A stretch of DNA of 64,000 nucleotides from Woeseiaceae bacterium (lineage in GTDB: Bacteria; Pseudomonadota; Gammaproteobacteria; Steroidobacterales; Woeseiaceae): contig JAJFKT010000026.1 of NCBI GenBank assembly GCA_021773075.1, positions 248,356 through 312,355 of the forward strand. The letters run 5' to 3'. Below the pieces are notes generated by a model that did no database searches, was not told where the DNA came from, and saw only the letters and a list, made by a program, of their open reading frames with translations. Each line of letters starts with the position of its first letter. Positions within the stretch are counted from its first letter, which is position 1. Below are positions 26,889 through 35,316 of the stretch, piece after piece. The position numbers and the translations under genes were made by a program.

Positions 26889-27979
26889 AGAAGATAGATT
26901 CAACGCATATAGATGACCTGGCACTGGGATCGGTATTTCTCGCAACCGGCGGCGGCGGAGATCCTTACTTGCCTCAGCAAATTGCGAAGAAGGTGCTGGA
27001 GACCTATGGTCCTGTGCAAACCATTCAGCCAAAGGACCTGGACGATAACGCCTATGTTGTACCGATCGGCGGCGTCGGTGCGCCAACGGTTGGCCTCGAG
27101 CTCTTGCCGTCGCTGGACGAGGCGGCAATGACCCTTGAGGCATTCGAGGAGCACGTTGGCAAACGGATCGATGCAGTCGCATCGTTTGAGATCGGCGGTG
27201 GCAATTCTCTGGTGCCGCTGGTAGCGGCAGCAATGCGAGGCATACCGGTAGTTGATGGCGACGGCATGGGGCGCGCGTTTCCGGAAGCGCAGATGATGAC
27301 CTACGCTATTGGTGGTGTTAGTCCGACGCCAGCCGTGGCCCGCGATTATGCCGGCAACACGGCTATCTTCAACACCACGTCGACAGAAGTATACGAGTAT
27401 CACATTCGCAGTTTTGCTTCGGCTGCTGGCGGCATGGTCACGGTTGCCGAACATCCGATGAGCGGCGCTGAATTAAAGCGGGCTGTCATTCCTGGAACGT
27501 TGTCATTTACAGTCAAACTTGGAGCGACTCTAAGAGAACATCGTGGTCCTGCGGCCGATATCCTGGAGCCGCTGAAGGCCGTGTTCGACGGGTCAATTTA
27601 CGGTGAGTGCCGTTGTTTGTTTACGGGCAAAGTTACCGACAAATCGACACGCATTATCGGTGGTTACGATATCGGTGTGGCAACGATCGAAGATTTCGAT
27701 GACCCGGCTCGGTCGCTGCAACTGGATATCAAGAACGAGTATCTGCTGGCAAGAATCGGAGAGCGGGTGGTGGCCAGCGTGCCTGACCTGATAGTCACTG
27801 TGGACTTTGAAACGTCAGCGCCGATCAACTGCGAACGACTTCGTTTTGGGCAGCGCGTTGCCGTCTTTGCTGTTGGGTGTCCGGCATTCTATCGTACGCC
27901 GGCCGCTTTGGCCGTTACGTCGCCGCGGAACTTCGGATTCGATATTGACTACGTGCCGCTGGAACGACTGCCTGGCTAA
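26885..27979 (+). CDS. DUF917 family protein
   Basis: The 364-residue protein matches the DUF917 family (Pfam PF06032), which pairs with hydantoinase-A-like proteins. Typical segments are ALGSVFLATGGGGDPYL at about 11-27, VVPIGGVGAPTVGLELL at about 56, and ASFEIGGGNSLVPLVAAAMRGIPVVDGDGMGRAFPE spread over 98-135. Some members have been linked to desulfurisation of S-methylated thiohydantoins in thiourocanate/ergothioneine breakdown; I recall this from family naming and did not verify it. ATG 26885 overlaps the hydantoinase stop by 4 bp. Together with the NCS1 permease this makes a three-gene uptake-and-ring-opening unit. The specific compound is unknown. Confidence 0.85.
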   Translation: MKKIDSTHIDDLALGSVFLATGGGGDPYLPQQIAKKVLETYGPVQTIQPKDLDDNAYVVPIGGVGAPTVGLELLPSLDEAAMTLEAFEEHVGKRIDAVASFEIGGGNSLVPLVAAAMRGIPVVDGDGMGRAFPEAQMMTYAIGGVSPTPAVARDYAGNTAIFNTTSTEVYEYHIRSFASAAGGMVTVAEHPMSGAELKRAVIPGTLSFTVKLGATLREHRGPAADILEPLKAVFDGSIYGECRCLFTGKVTDKSTRIIGGYDIGVATIEDFDDPARSLQLDIKNEYLLARIGERVVASVPDLIVTVDFETSAPINCERLRFGQRVAVFAVGCPAFYRTPAALAVTSPRNFGFDIDYVPLERLPG

Positions 27980-29532
27980 GTGGGTTCACTCAGTTGCATC
28001 CTAAGTTCTTTCAGGCTATCGCCGTATTTCTTCCAACGCCCTATCGAGCCTGAGTACAGCGGCTGGCGAACCTGGACGGAGCTGGCCGTCGATACCGGCG
28101 CTGTGTTTTCGTGAAATCGCAAACAGGCGTCATCCCATGTCAGGCCGCAAAAAGATAATAATCGCCGAGTCTGTTTTTCCTGATGGTGCACAATATCCTC
28201 GTAGTGCAACTCCATGAATCGGTCGGCGGGCAAAACGCGGCGCCAATGAGACATTAGTTTGTCGAACCCCCGGTAGTAGGTGGCGGTGTCACCCAGGTCA
28301 AGCGAGTAGTTATAGTAAGAGTAGTTCGTTGAAAACAATTGGCGAAAATTCGACAAGCAACTGTCAGTAGGGTCGCGGCGCAGCGCGACAATTTTTGCAT
28401 TCGGAAGCGTTTTGTGAATCAGGCCGGCGTAGAAAAAATTCAGCGGCATCTTGTCCGTGAAACGTGCTGCCCCGCGCGCTAGCTTTCGGGTCGCCTCAAA
28501 ATAATTGAGGCCCAGTCCAGCAAGATCTTCGTCAATCACCTTGTTCAACGTGTCAACATCAAGAACTTTATTCGAGGTTGTTTGCGCCAGGTCTTTGATC
28601 AGCCCTGCAAAAGTATTGAGTTCGCCAGCGGATACGACGTCGGTATGACTCGACAGAATTCGATCTACAAGCGTCGTCCCGGTTCGTGGCAGTCCGATGA
28701 TGAAAATTGGCGCGACGTCTGAATGCTGTTCGTCGTGTTTGATATCCTCATGCACTGTCTGTGCTGCAGCGTCAAAAAGACGCACATCGTGATTGATGTC
28801 GTAGTCGAGCGTTGTCCGCTTGAGCTGCTTTGCTTGCTTTAGCCATGCGAGGCTATCAGCGTATTCACCAAGATCTTCGAGCGTTTTCGCAATTGCGTGA
28901 CCCAGATGGAGTCGAGCGTCCGGATCACTCACATTGTCGGCAAATTTATCTTTAAGTTCACTGAGGAGGTTGCTATCGCTTGTTTGTCTCGACAGGCCAA
29001 CAAGTGACGAATGTGCGCGGTAGGCATCGGGCTGTCTTTCAATGGTACGCCTGAACGCTGCTTCGGCACCGGCAAAATCTCCTGAGAATTGTAGTGATGC
29101 GCCAAGATTGTAGTGAAAGTTGGCTGGAACCGGATTGAGACTTACCGCCTTTTCAAAGAACGGCACAGCTCTCTCGTGAAATCCTGTTCGGCTGTATATG
29201 ACCCCAACGGTGTCGGCAACGAACGCGTCGTTGATTGGCAAGGCGGCAGCGTCGTCGGCGCAAATCAGGGCCTGTTGCTGGCGGCCGACGCTAACGAGAT
29301 ACTGACCGTAACCAGAAACGTAAAGCGGATTGTCCGGTTCAAGTTGGAAGGCACGCAGATAAAGTTCGTCCGCTTTCTTGAAGTTCTGGTGATCAAACGC
29401 GACGCGCGCCAGGAGGAAATACGGGACAGGGTCCTGCGTATTCCGATGAATTTGATCGATAGCCATCTGATGAACAGGTTCATAGCTTCCCTGTTCTATC
29501 AGGGCAAGCCCCTTTCGCAGCATTTGGTCCAT
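27976..29532 (-). CDS. TPR-repeat sulfotransferase family protein
   Basis: The 518-residue protein has tetratricopeptide repeats over about 36-235 (e.g. PYFLLARVAFDHQNFKKADE) followed by a sulfotransferase domain. The PAPS 5'-phosphate loop is GLPRTGTTLVDR at 280-291 and the 3'-phosphate region is ALRRDPTDSCLSNFRQLF near 390. No signal peptide is seen. Relatives are common in marine proteobacteria, mostly of unknown acceptor; protein-tyrosine or glycan sulfation are the known chemistries of the superfamily. It overlaps the DUF917 gene by 4 bp in convergent orientation and is divergent from a TonB receptor gene, a pairing that suggests a shared task. Confidence 0.85.
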   Translation of the reverse strand: MDQMLRKGLALIEQGSYEPVHQMAIDQIHRNTQDPVPYFLLARVAFDHQNFKKADELYLRAFQLEPDNPLYVSGYGQYLVSVGRQQQALICADDAAALPINDAFVADTVGVIYSRTGFHERAVPFFEKAVSLNPVPANFHYNLGASLQFSGDFAGAEAAFRRTIERQPDAYRAHSSLVGLSRQTSDSNLLSELKDKFADNVSDPDARLHLGHAIAKTLEDLGEYADSLAWLKQAKQLKRTTLDYDINHDVRLFDAAAQTVHEDIKHDEQHSDVAPIFIIGLPRTGTTLVDRILSSHTDVVSAGELNTFAGLIKDLAQTTSNKVLDVDTLNKVIDEDLAGLGLNYFEATRKLARGAARFTDKMPLNFFYAGLIHKTLPNAKIVALRRDPTDSCLSNFRQLFSTNYSYYNYSLDLGDTATYYRGFDKLMSHWRRVLPADRFMELHYEDIVHHQEKQTRRLLSFCGLTWDDACLRFHENTAPVSTASSVQVRQPLYSGSIGRWKKYGDSLKELRMQLSEPT

Positions 29533-29747
29533 GATCGACTTCTACAGCAAGATCAGAGGGTCATCAACCGAATTTCCGACTACCGGAAAATTGGTTTTCG
29601 TTGCCGCCCGGATTAGTCGAAAGATCTCCCTTTCTGGTTCGATTTTCGAAAAGTATTTTCGTCCACTCTATGGTACTTCTAGATACACAAATTTTATGCC
29701 TCAACGGCCCAACAGGGCACGGCAGAATTCTTGATTTGGAGGTCCTC

Positions 29748-32219
29748 ATGGACACACGAAGAAACCGCAAAGCGAACGACAGAGTATTTAAGAAAACGGC
29801 GCTTGCGCTCGCAATCCCTGTTGCAATATCAGGCCTCGGTGCGCCGTTGCAGGTACAGGCGGAACTGGAGGAAGTTATCGTAACCGCGACGCGTCGTGCT
29901 GAGTCGATTCAGGACATCCCGGTGAATATATCTGCGATCGGCGGTACTCAGATCGAACAACAGGGTTTTGGCGATTTGTCAGATCTTGCGGCGTACGTAC
30001 CGGGCATAAACATCGTTGATCAAGGCGGTCGAGACGGCAATCGAATCGTTGTGCGGGGTTTGAATGCAGAGCCGATTGTCAACGCGTTCGGTCAGGAGAA
30101 TGGCGGTGGCACAGTGGCGACCTACGTTGGTGAAATTCCACTGTTTGTCGATTTGAGGTTGAACGATCTTGAGCGCGTCGAGATTTTGCTGGGCCCACAG
30201 GGCACGCTATATGGCGCTGGCACTATGGGCGGCGCTATTCGCTATATCCCGCGCAAGCCTGACTTTGATGGACTCAGCTTTGACATTCGCGCAGACGCGT
30301 ATAGCTACGCTGAAGGCAGTGGTGTCAGTTCAGATCTTGGCTTCACGCTCAATTATGCATTCTCGGATAATTTCGCAGTTCGGGCTTCTGTGGACAAGCT
30401 TGACGACCAGGGATTTATTGACTATCCGTTTGTCGTTCAGCAGCCCGGTGTTTCAGAGCCGGATCCCGATTTTTCGAATGCAGCGGAGACCGCCGCTAAT
30501 TTCCGGCCAGCCAAAGATGCCAATACTGAAGAGGTGTTGTCGGGTCGGATTGCCGCTCGATGGCAGCCATCCGACGCTATCGATGCGACGCTCACGTATT
30601 ACTTTCAGCAAACGGAACACGGTGGCCGCTCGGTCTCCGGCAGGCGCGGAACGGTTCCGGCCGGCGAATATGATTCGCCTTTTCGGGTTTTAGAGCCGAA
30701 TGATCGCGACACAGACCTGGTGGCACTCGAAATCACAGCTGACCTCGGCTTCGCAGAGCTGACATCGGCGACAGGCATTGCGAGTGGCGAGGAGGCCGGG
30801 CAACGCGATCAAACAGATCTTCTCATTACGTTGGAATACAGCTACGAGACCTTCCCGACATTCACAGCGTTTACGTTTGAGGATGAAGAGTCGGATATTT
30901 TCAGTCAGGAATTGCGGCTGGTGTCCACGTCTGACGGTCCCATCAACTGGATTGTTGGCGGTTTCTTCAATGTTAGCGAGTACGACGCCCTGTCATCCGA
31001 GTTCACGCCCGGTTACGGCGCTTTTGCCGGTCCATTTTTCCGCCAGGACCTGAACGATCTCGAGTACTTCGAAGGGGATCGAACGGAACTCGAAGAGCTT
31101 GCGTTCTTCGGTGAGATCGGCTTCGACATTACGGACCAATGGAGCGTCACGCTTGGAGCGCGTTACTACGACTACACGCTCGACACGGCAAATCTGACCG
31201 AATTCCCGTATTTTACGGACGCAACAACGTTTCAGCCGTTCCCACTGGGCGATATTGGAAACCAGCTGACGCTGGCCGAAAATCAGGCCTTCGACGGTGA
31301 TCTGTTCAAATTCAACACCGCGTACCAGTTTGATAATGGCAACACGGTCTATTTCACGTTCAGCCAGGGGTATCGCGTCGGCGCGTCGAATGGTGGTGAT
31401 GCATGTCCCGACGTATTTGTTCCGGGACCTCAGGGATTGTGTCTGTTGGCGCCTGGACAACAGTTTGGTCCGAACCCTGGCGATGTTGCGCAGATTAACG
31501 AGCGCGATTATTTCCCTGACACGGTAGATAACTTCGAGATAGGCGCCAAGACAACCTGGTTGGATGGTAATTTGACGCTGAATGGTTCTGTGTTTTTTAT
31601 CGACTGGCAGGACCCACAGGTTGCCACCGTTTCGGTCAATGCGGGAACATCGATTACGGTCAATGCTGGCGCCGCCGAAACCATGGGTTTTGATCTTGCG
31701 GCAAACTGGCAGGTAAACGACTCCTTCAATCTTCGTGGCTCCTTCAGTTACACCAACGCCGAGCTAACCAAAGGGGTTCCGTCACTGGTCAGGACCATCA
31801 GCCCGCCAGGCTTCGGCACAAATTTCGAGGACGGAGTTGATGGCGACCAACTTCCAGGCTCACCAGAAACTCAGTTCTCATTGTTTGCGAGTTATGCGCA
31901 CGATCTAAGTGGTGGCAATCAGATCGTCGTTGACGGCGGGTATTCCTGGCAAGACGAAGTTCTGTCGTTACCGGGCGCTCGCGGCGAAAGCCTGACACTG
32001 CCGAGCTACGGTCGTGCGAATCTTACCGCGTCATATCAGGCCGAGAGTTGGTCGGTAACTGGTTATGTCGATAATCTGTTCGACGACTATACGGAATCGA
32101 GTGTATTTAACTCGTCCCTGTACAACCAGGTCGCCAGTGGAGCCAACGTGCGCTACTTCCGTACAAACGTATTGGCACCGCGTTCGATCGGAATCCGATT
32201 CAAGTACTCAATTATGTGA
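29748..32219 (+). CDS. TonB-dependent receptor
   Basis: From ATG 29748 (strong TTGGAGG about 6 bp upstream) the protein has 823 residues. An N-terminal signal region ends near QVQA (about 39), then the TonB-box-like ELEEVIVTATRR, a plug domain with AESIQDIPVNISAI, AAYVPGINIVDQGG and ERVEILLGPQGTLYGAGTMGGAIRYI, and a C-terminal barrel ending GIRFKYSIM. This last residue is Met rather than Phe, which is unusual but seen in TBDRs. It belongs to the large receptor type with unknown ligand common in marine gammaproteobacteria. The divergent TPR-sulfotransferase gene is 215 bp away. Confidence 0.9.
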   Translation: MDTRRNRKANDRVFKKTALALAIPVAISGLGAPLQVQAELEEVIVTATRRAESIQDIPVNISAIGGTQIEQQGFGDLSDLAAYVPGINIVDQGGRDGNRIVVRGLNAEPIVNAFGQENGGGTVATYVGEIPLFVDLRLNDLERVEILLGPQGTLYGAGTMGGAIRYIPRKPDFDGLSFDIRADAYSYAEGSGVSSDLGFTLNYAFSDNFAVRASVDKLDDQGFIDYPFVVQQPGVSEPDPDFSNAAETAANFRPAKDANTEEVLSGRIAARWQPSDAIDATLTYYFQQTEHGGRSVSGRRGTVPAGEYDSPFRVLEPNDRDTDLVALEITADLGFAELTSATGIASGEEAGQRDQTDLLITLEYSYETFPTFTAFTFEDEESDIFSQELRLVSTSDGPINWIVGGFFNVSEYDALSSEFTPGYGAFAGPFFRQDLNDLEYFEGDRTELEELAFFGEIGFDITDQWSVTLGARYYDYTLDTANLTEFPYFTDATTFQPFPLGDIGNQLTLAENQAFDGDLFKFNTAYQFDNGNTVYFTFSQGYRVGASNGGDACPDVFVPGPQGLCLLAPGQQFGPNPGDVAQINERDYFPDTVDNFEIGAKTTWLDGNLTLNGSVFFIDWQDPQVATVSVNAGTSITVNAGAAETMGFDLAANWQVNDSFNLRGSFSYTNAELTKGVPSLVRTISPPGFGTNFEDGVDGDQLPGSPETQFSLFASYAHDLSGGNQIVVDGGYSWQDEVLSLPGARGESLTLPSYGRANLTASYQAESWSVTGYVDNLFDDYTESSVFNSSLYNQVASGANVRYFRTNVLAPRSIGIRFKYSIM

Positions 32220-32332
32220 AGGTGCGCATATTTGCCTAAGAATTCTTTGATAGCCAACCGGAAACTGAATGGATTTCTAGCTCAACAGTGCGCCTTTCGT
32301 GGAGGGAATAGAGTTCGAACGGGCAGAATTAT

Positions 32333-32719
32333 GAACCACAGAACTATGGGGGCATCAGAGGGGGCATCTGCGTAGATCAAGATGAAAAATAGCATTATTA
32401 ATCATAGAGTTGTAAAGAAAACTCGGTAGTACCCTTCACCACCATATTCAAAAAATCCCTGTTAATCAATCGGTTAACGGGGTTTTTCGGTTCCGGATTG
32501 CGGAATCGAATTGAAGGCACTTGCGCGCCTGAAGCCATTGTCCGGCCTAGGTATTGCACGTCCGAGAGTGTGCGACTATTGGCGACACCGTCTACTGCCC
32601 TTTCGCTGGGCACTTTCGAACAGTCGTCTCCCTGCCCGAAAAGACCGGGTAGCGACTGCAATCTGGGGGCCCCTTTTGGGGGCATCCATAATCAAATCGC
32701 CGTTAGGTGCCCCCAAAGG
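32333..32719. repeat. Copy B of the ~385 bp att-like element
   Basis: The gene-free stretch 32220-32788 contains this second copy, in the same orientation as copy A and offset by 28,852 bp. GGGGGCA motifs lie at 32347-32354 and 32359-32366 on the left, and at 32664-32671 (ending CC) and 32677-32684 on the right, with an inverted copy from 32708. The 66 bp core is 32427-32492. The left motifs and first right motif are at exactly the same distance from the core as in copy A (80, 68 and 172 bp). The sequence between arms and core has only partial similarity. The 15 bp hairpin of copy A is imperfect here. ORFs that run through it are not convincing genes. Confidence 0.7.
32450..32487. terminator. 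Bidirectional terminator-like hairpin inside core B
   Basis: This is the same A6, CCCTGTTAA, loop, TTAACGGGG, T5 structure as in core A. It would isolate the receptor gene on the left from the arsenite transporter gene on the right. Confidence 0.6.
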
Positions 32720-32788
32720 TGCCGCATCAGCGGGAGGCATCGCCGGCACGACAAGTAGGGACTACGTCGAACGCTAGAAAGGAGAATC

Positions 32789-33814
32789 ATGGGACTGTTT
32801 GAACGCTACCTGTCCGTCTGGGTAGGGCTGTGCATCATGGTGGGGGTTTTGTTGGGCAACATGCTGCCTGGCATTTTTCAGGGAATCGCACAGATTGAAT
32901 ATGCTCATGTCAATTTGGTCGTCGCTGTTCTCATTTGGGTGATGATTTATCCAATGATGGTACAGATTGATTTTTCGGCCATCAAAGACGTCGGCAAAAA
33001 GCCGAAGGGGCTTTTTCTGACGCTTGTTGTGAATTGGCTGATCAAGCCATTTACCATGGCTGCGTTAGGCTGGCTCTTTTTCAAGGTGCTTTTTGCGGGC
33101 TGGGTTGACCCTCAATCCGCGACGGAGTACATCGCTGGGATGATATTGCTCGGTGTTGCGCCTTGCACGGCCATGGTGTTCGTGTGGAGTCAGCTAACCG
33201 ACGGCGATCCGAACTACACACTAGTGCAGGTTTCGGTCAACGACATCATTATGGTGTTCGCTTTTGCTCCGCTCGCAGCCCTCCTTCTGGGCGTAACGGA
33301 CATTGCCGTGCCTTGGGAGACGCTTCTGCTTTCAGTGATTTTGTATGTGCTGTTACCACTGATTGCGGGTGCGCTAACTCGCCGCCGACTCGAAAAGAAT
33401 GGGAGCAACGGCCAGGTCGAGGCGTTTGTCGGTACTTTGAAGCCGTGGTCGGTAATCGGGTTGCTCGCAACCGTTGTGCTGCTGTTCGGGTTTCAAGCGG
33501 AAAAGATCATCAATGAACCTGTGGTTATCGTGCTGATCGCGATGCCGCTTCTGATCCAAACCTACGGCATATTTGCGATAGCGTATGGCGCAGCAAAGCT
33601 AATGAAGTTGCCGCACAATATCGCGGCACCGGCTTGCTTAATCGGTACTTCGAATTTTTTCGAGCTGGCCGTAGCGGTTTCCATTTCGCTCTTTGGTTTG
33701 AATTCAGGAGCCGCATTGGCCACCGTTGTGGGTGTCCTTGTTGAGGTTCCTGTGATGCTATCGCTTGTTGCGATGGTCAATCGCACCGGTCACTGGTTTA
33801 AGGATCCGTCCTGA
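32789..33814 (+). CDS. Arsenite efflux transporter of the ACR3 family
   Basis: This 341-residue, roughly ten-helix inner-membrane protein of the BASS/ACR3 family exports arsenite. The signature [32 protein letters not shown] (spread over residues 122-153) contains the essential Cys (C126), and [10 protein letters not shown] near 318 holds the conserved Glu. AAAGGAG precedes ATG 32789 at a proper distance. No arsR or arsC is adjacent, so it stands alone as an arsenic resistance gene. It is the first gene to the right of att-like copy B and may belong to the core genome or to a different insertion. Confidence 0.92.
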   Translation: MGLFERYLSVWVGLCIMVGVLLGNMLPGIFQGIAQIEYAHVNLVVAVLIWVMIYPMMVQIDFSAIKDVGKKPKGLFLTLVVNWLIKPFTMAALGWLFFKVLFAGWVDPQSATEYIAGMILLGVAPCTAMVFVWSQLTDGDPNYTLVQVSVNDIIMVFAFAPLAALLLGVTDIAVPWETLLLSVILYVLLPLIAGALTRRRLEKNGSNGQVEAFVGTLKPWSVIGLLATVVLLFGFQAEKIINEPVVIVLIAMPLLIQTYGIFAIAYGAAKLMKLPHNIAAPACLIGTSNFFELAVAVSISLFGLNSGAALATVVGVLVEVPVMLSLVAMVNRTGHWFKDPS

Positions 33815-34028
33815 AACGCGAGGGCGATAAGTTACCAGATCACCTGTTCAGATTGTCTGTGAGTTCATTGCGCTAGTTGAATGGCGACATTCGTCAGAGC
33901 AATTTTCGCGGTTCCTGATCGTCCGCTCCTAGGAGAAATCGGTCACGCCGTTAATCGCAAAGCAGCCGTCAAGGCGACATACTAGTGGCTTTCAGCGACC
34001 TCGTTAGAGGCAAGAGAAAACCCTTCTT

Positions 34029-34439
34029 ATGTCGACCACGAAATCGAGTAGCGTTATGTATTACATAGTTGAAACTGACAAGTCATTCGAACAGGCGTCA
34101 ACGGATCTTGAAGCGGCCGTTATTCAACTTGGCTTCGGCGTGCTGCATATTCATGACCTGGGCTCCACGCTGCGCAGCCAAGGCATCGCATTTAAAGAGC
34201 AGTGCAAGATTTTTGAGGTCTGCAATCCAGTGCAGGCTGCAAAAGTATTGTCTACCGACATGCGGTTGAACATGGCGCTGCCGTGTCGAATTTCCGTTTT
34301 TACGGAGAAGGGCAAAACCAAAATTGGCCTCATTAGGCCGGTACAAATGCTGTCGGCATTGTCTCAGGACGCGGCGTTGAGCGAAGTGCCAAAAGAGGTC
34401 GAGGCTAAGACCATCCAGATGGTCGATGAGGCGAAGTGA
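34029..34439 (+). CDS. DUF302 family protein
   Basis: This 136-residue protein has the DUF302 core: YYIVETDKSFEQASTDLEAAVIQLGFGVLHIHDLGSTLRSQGI over about 11-53, then CKIFEVCNPVQAAKVLSTD and MALPCRISVFTEKGKTKIGLIRP. The family has an unclear role, and some members accompany metal or redox stress genes. The first nine residues are dispensable for the family, so ATG 34056 is a possible alternative start. It is 214 bp after acr3, with no obvious promoter or terminator in between. No signal peptide. Confidence 0.85.
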   Translation: MSTTKSSSVMYYIVETDKSFEQASTDLEAAVIQLGFGVLHIHDLGSTLRSQGIAFKEQCKIFEVCNPVQAAKVLSTDMRLNMALPCRISVFTEKGKTKIGLIRPVQMLSALSQDAALSEVPKEVEAKTIQMVDEAK

Positions 34440-34651
34440 ATGTCTGCTTCAAGCAGGAAGGCGATAGTGGCGCTGAGTAAGCTACAATTACGGCTGCTTG
34501 GTCTGGCCGGAAGGCGACATTCCAGAGGCCTTTGAAAGGGCTTCGTTTTGCGTGTACTAGCTTATGCCCTTCGATCTAAAGCGCAATGCGTAGTCGTCGG
34601 AAGGACGCTGCGGTGAATACACAAGCAGCGATCGACCCGTGGTTTTCCGCA

Positions 34652-35176
34652 CTACGTATCAGGACGGAGCTGAATGCGATAGATTAGCCGTCCGCGGTCG
34701 CCCGGATCGCTCTTCGAGTCGAAGCCGAAGCGTCGCGCGAGAGCATGCATTGCCAGATTCGAAGCCAGTTCGATCGTGTAAAGACTTTCAATCCCGTTGT
34801 CGCGTGCGAAATCGATCAGGTGCTGCAACAATGCATCGTCGAGACCTTTGTGCTGCCAGTCATCCGCAATCGCGAGCGCGATTTCGGCATCTCCCTTCTC
34901 GGGATTCGCGACGTAACGTGCGACTCCGACTTGTGTACCCTCCGGGCCGCTTTGATCCAGCGCGGTAAATGCCATGTTATGGCGCTGGTCTATGTCGCAA
35001 AACTTTTCGAGCTCATCTTGTGTCAGGTGACTGACGCCGCCAAGAAAGCGGTTATAACGCGATTGCGCGGAAAGCTTGTCGATAAACTGCCGTTCCAGCT
35101 CAACATCGTCGCGGCGAACCGGTCGAATATAAACCTCGAGGCCGCCCGTCAGTGTTTCCATAGAGTTTGCAGCCAT
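34652..35176 (-). CDS. GNAT-family N-acetyltransferase
   Basis: This 174-residue protein has the GNAT fold: IRPVRRDDVELERQFIDKLS at about 17-36 and AEIALAIADDWQHKGLDDALLQHLIDFARDNGI at about 95-127. That region holds motif A with QHKGLDDALL in place of the standard Q/RxxGxG/A. LASNLAMHALARRFGFDSK follows. The Gly-rich acetyl-CoA loop is weaker than usual (KGLDDA). Domains of this type are also found at the C-terminus of Pat-type protein lysine acetyltransferases, so protein acetylation is possible. It is transcribed away from the beta-CASP gene. The substrate is unknown. Confidence 0.82.
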   Translation of the reverse strand: MAANSMETLTGGLEVYIRPVRRDDVELERQFIDKLSAQSRYNRFLGGVSHLTQDELEKFCDIDQRHNMAFTALDQSGPEGTQVGVARYVANPEKGDAEIALAIADDWQHKGLDDALLQHLIDFARDNGIESLYTIELASNLAMHALARRFGFDSKSDPGDRGRLIYRIQLRPDT

Positions 35177-35316
35177 CGTGGGACTCCGCTTCCAAAGGTT
35201 TTTCGCTTCCGTTGCACAATGATGGCAGGTGACTTGCTAGCGGGTATCCGAATAAATGCGTAGCCAGTCTTCATAAGTGCTTTCCGACATGTTGTCCGCT
35301 GTGCGCGAAACGCAAA

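Noticed and set aside
32498..32777. Two overlapping plus-strand frames (86 and 88 residues) in copy B, and a similar one at 3811-3993 in copy A
   Set aside because: They share only GAS/APK-like segments encoded by the GGGGGCA arms. No ribosome-binding site or domain supports them, so they are by-products of the repeat.
34440..34651. Recurring GGCGACAT/GGCGATA words around 33.8-34.6 kb as a repeat family
   Set aside because: The shared words are 8 bases or shorter with no regular spacing, consistent with chance.
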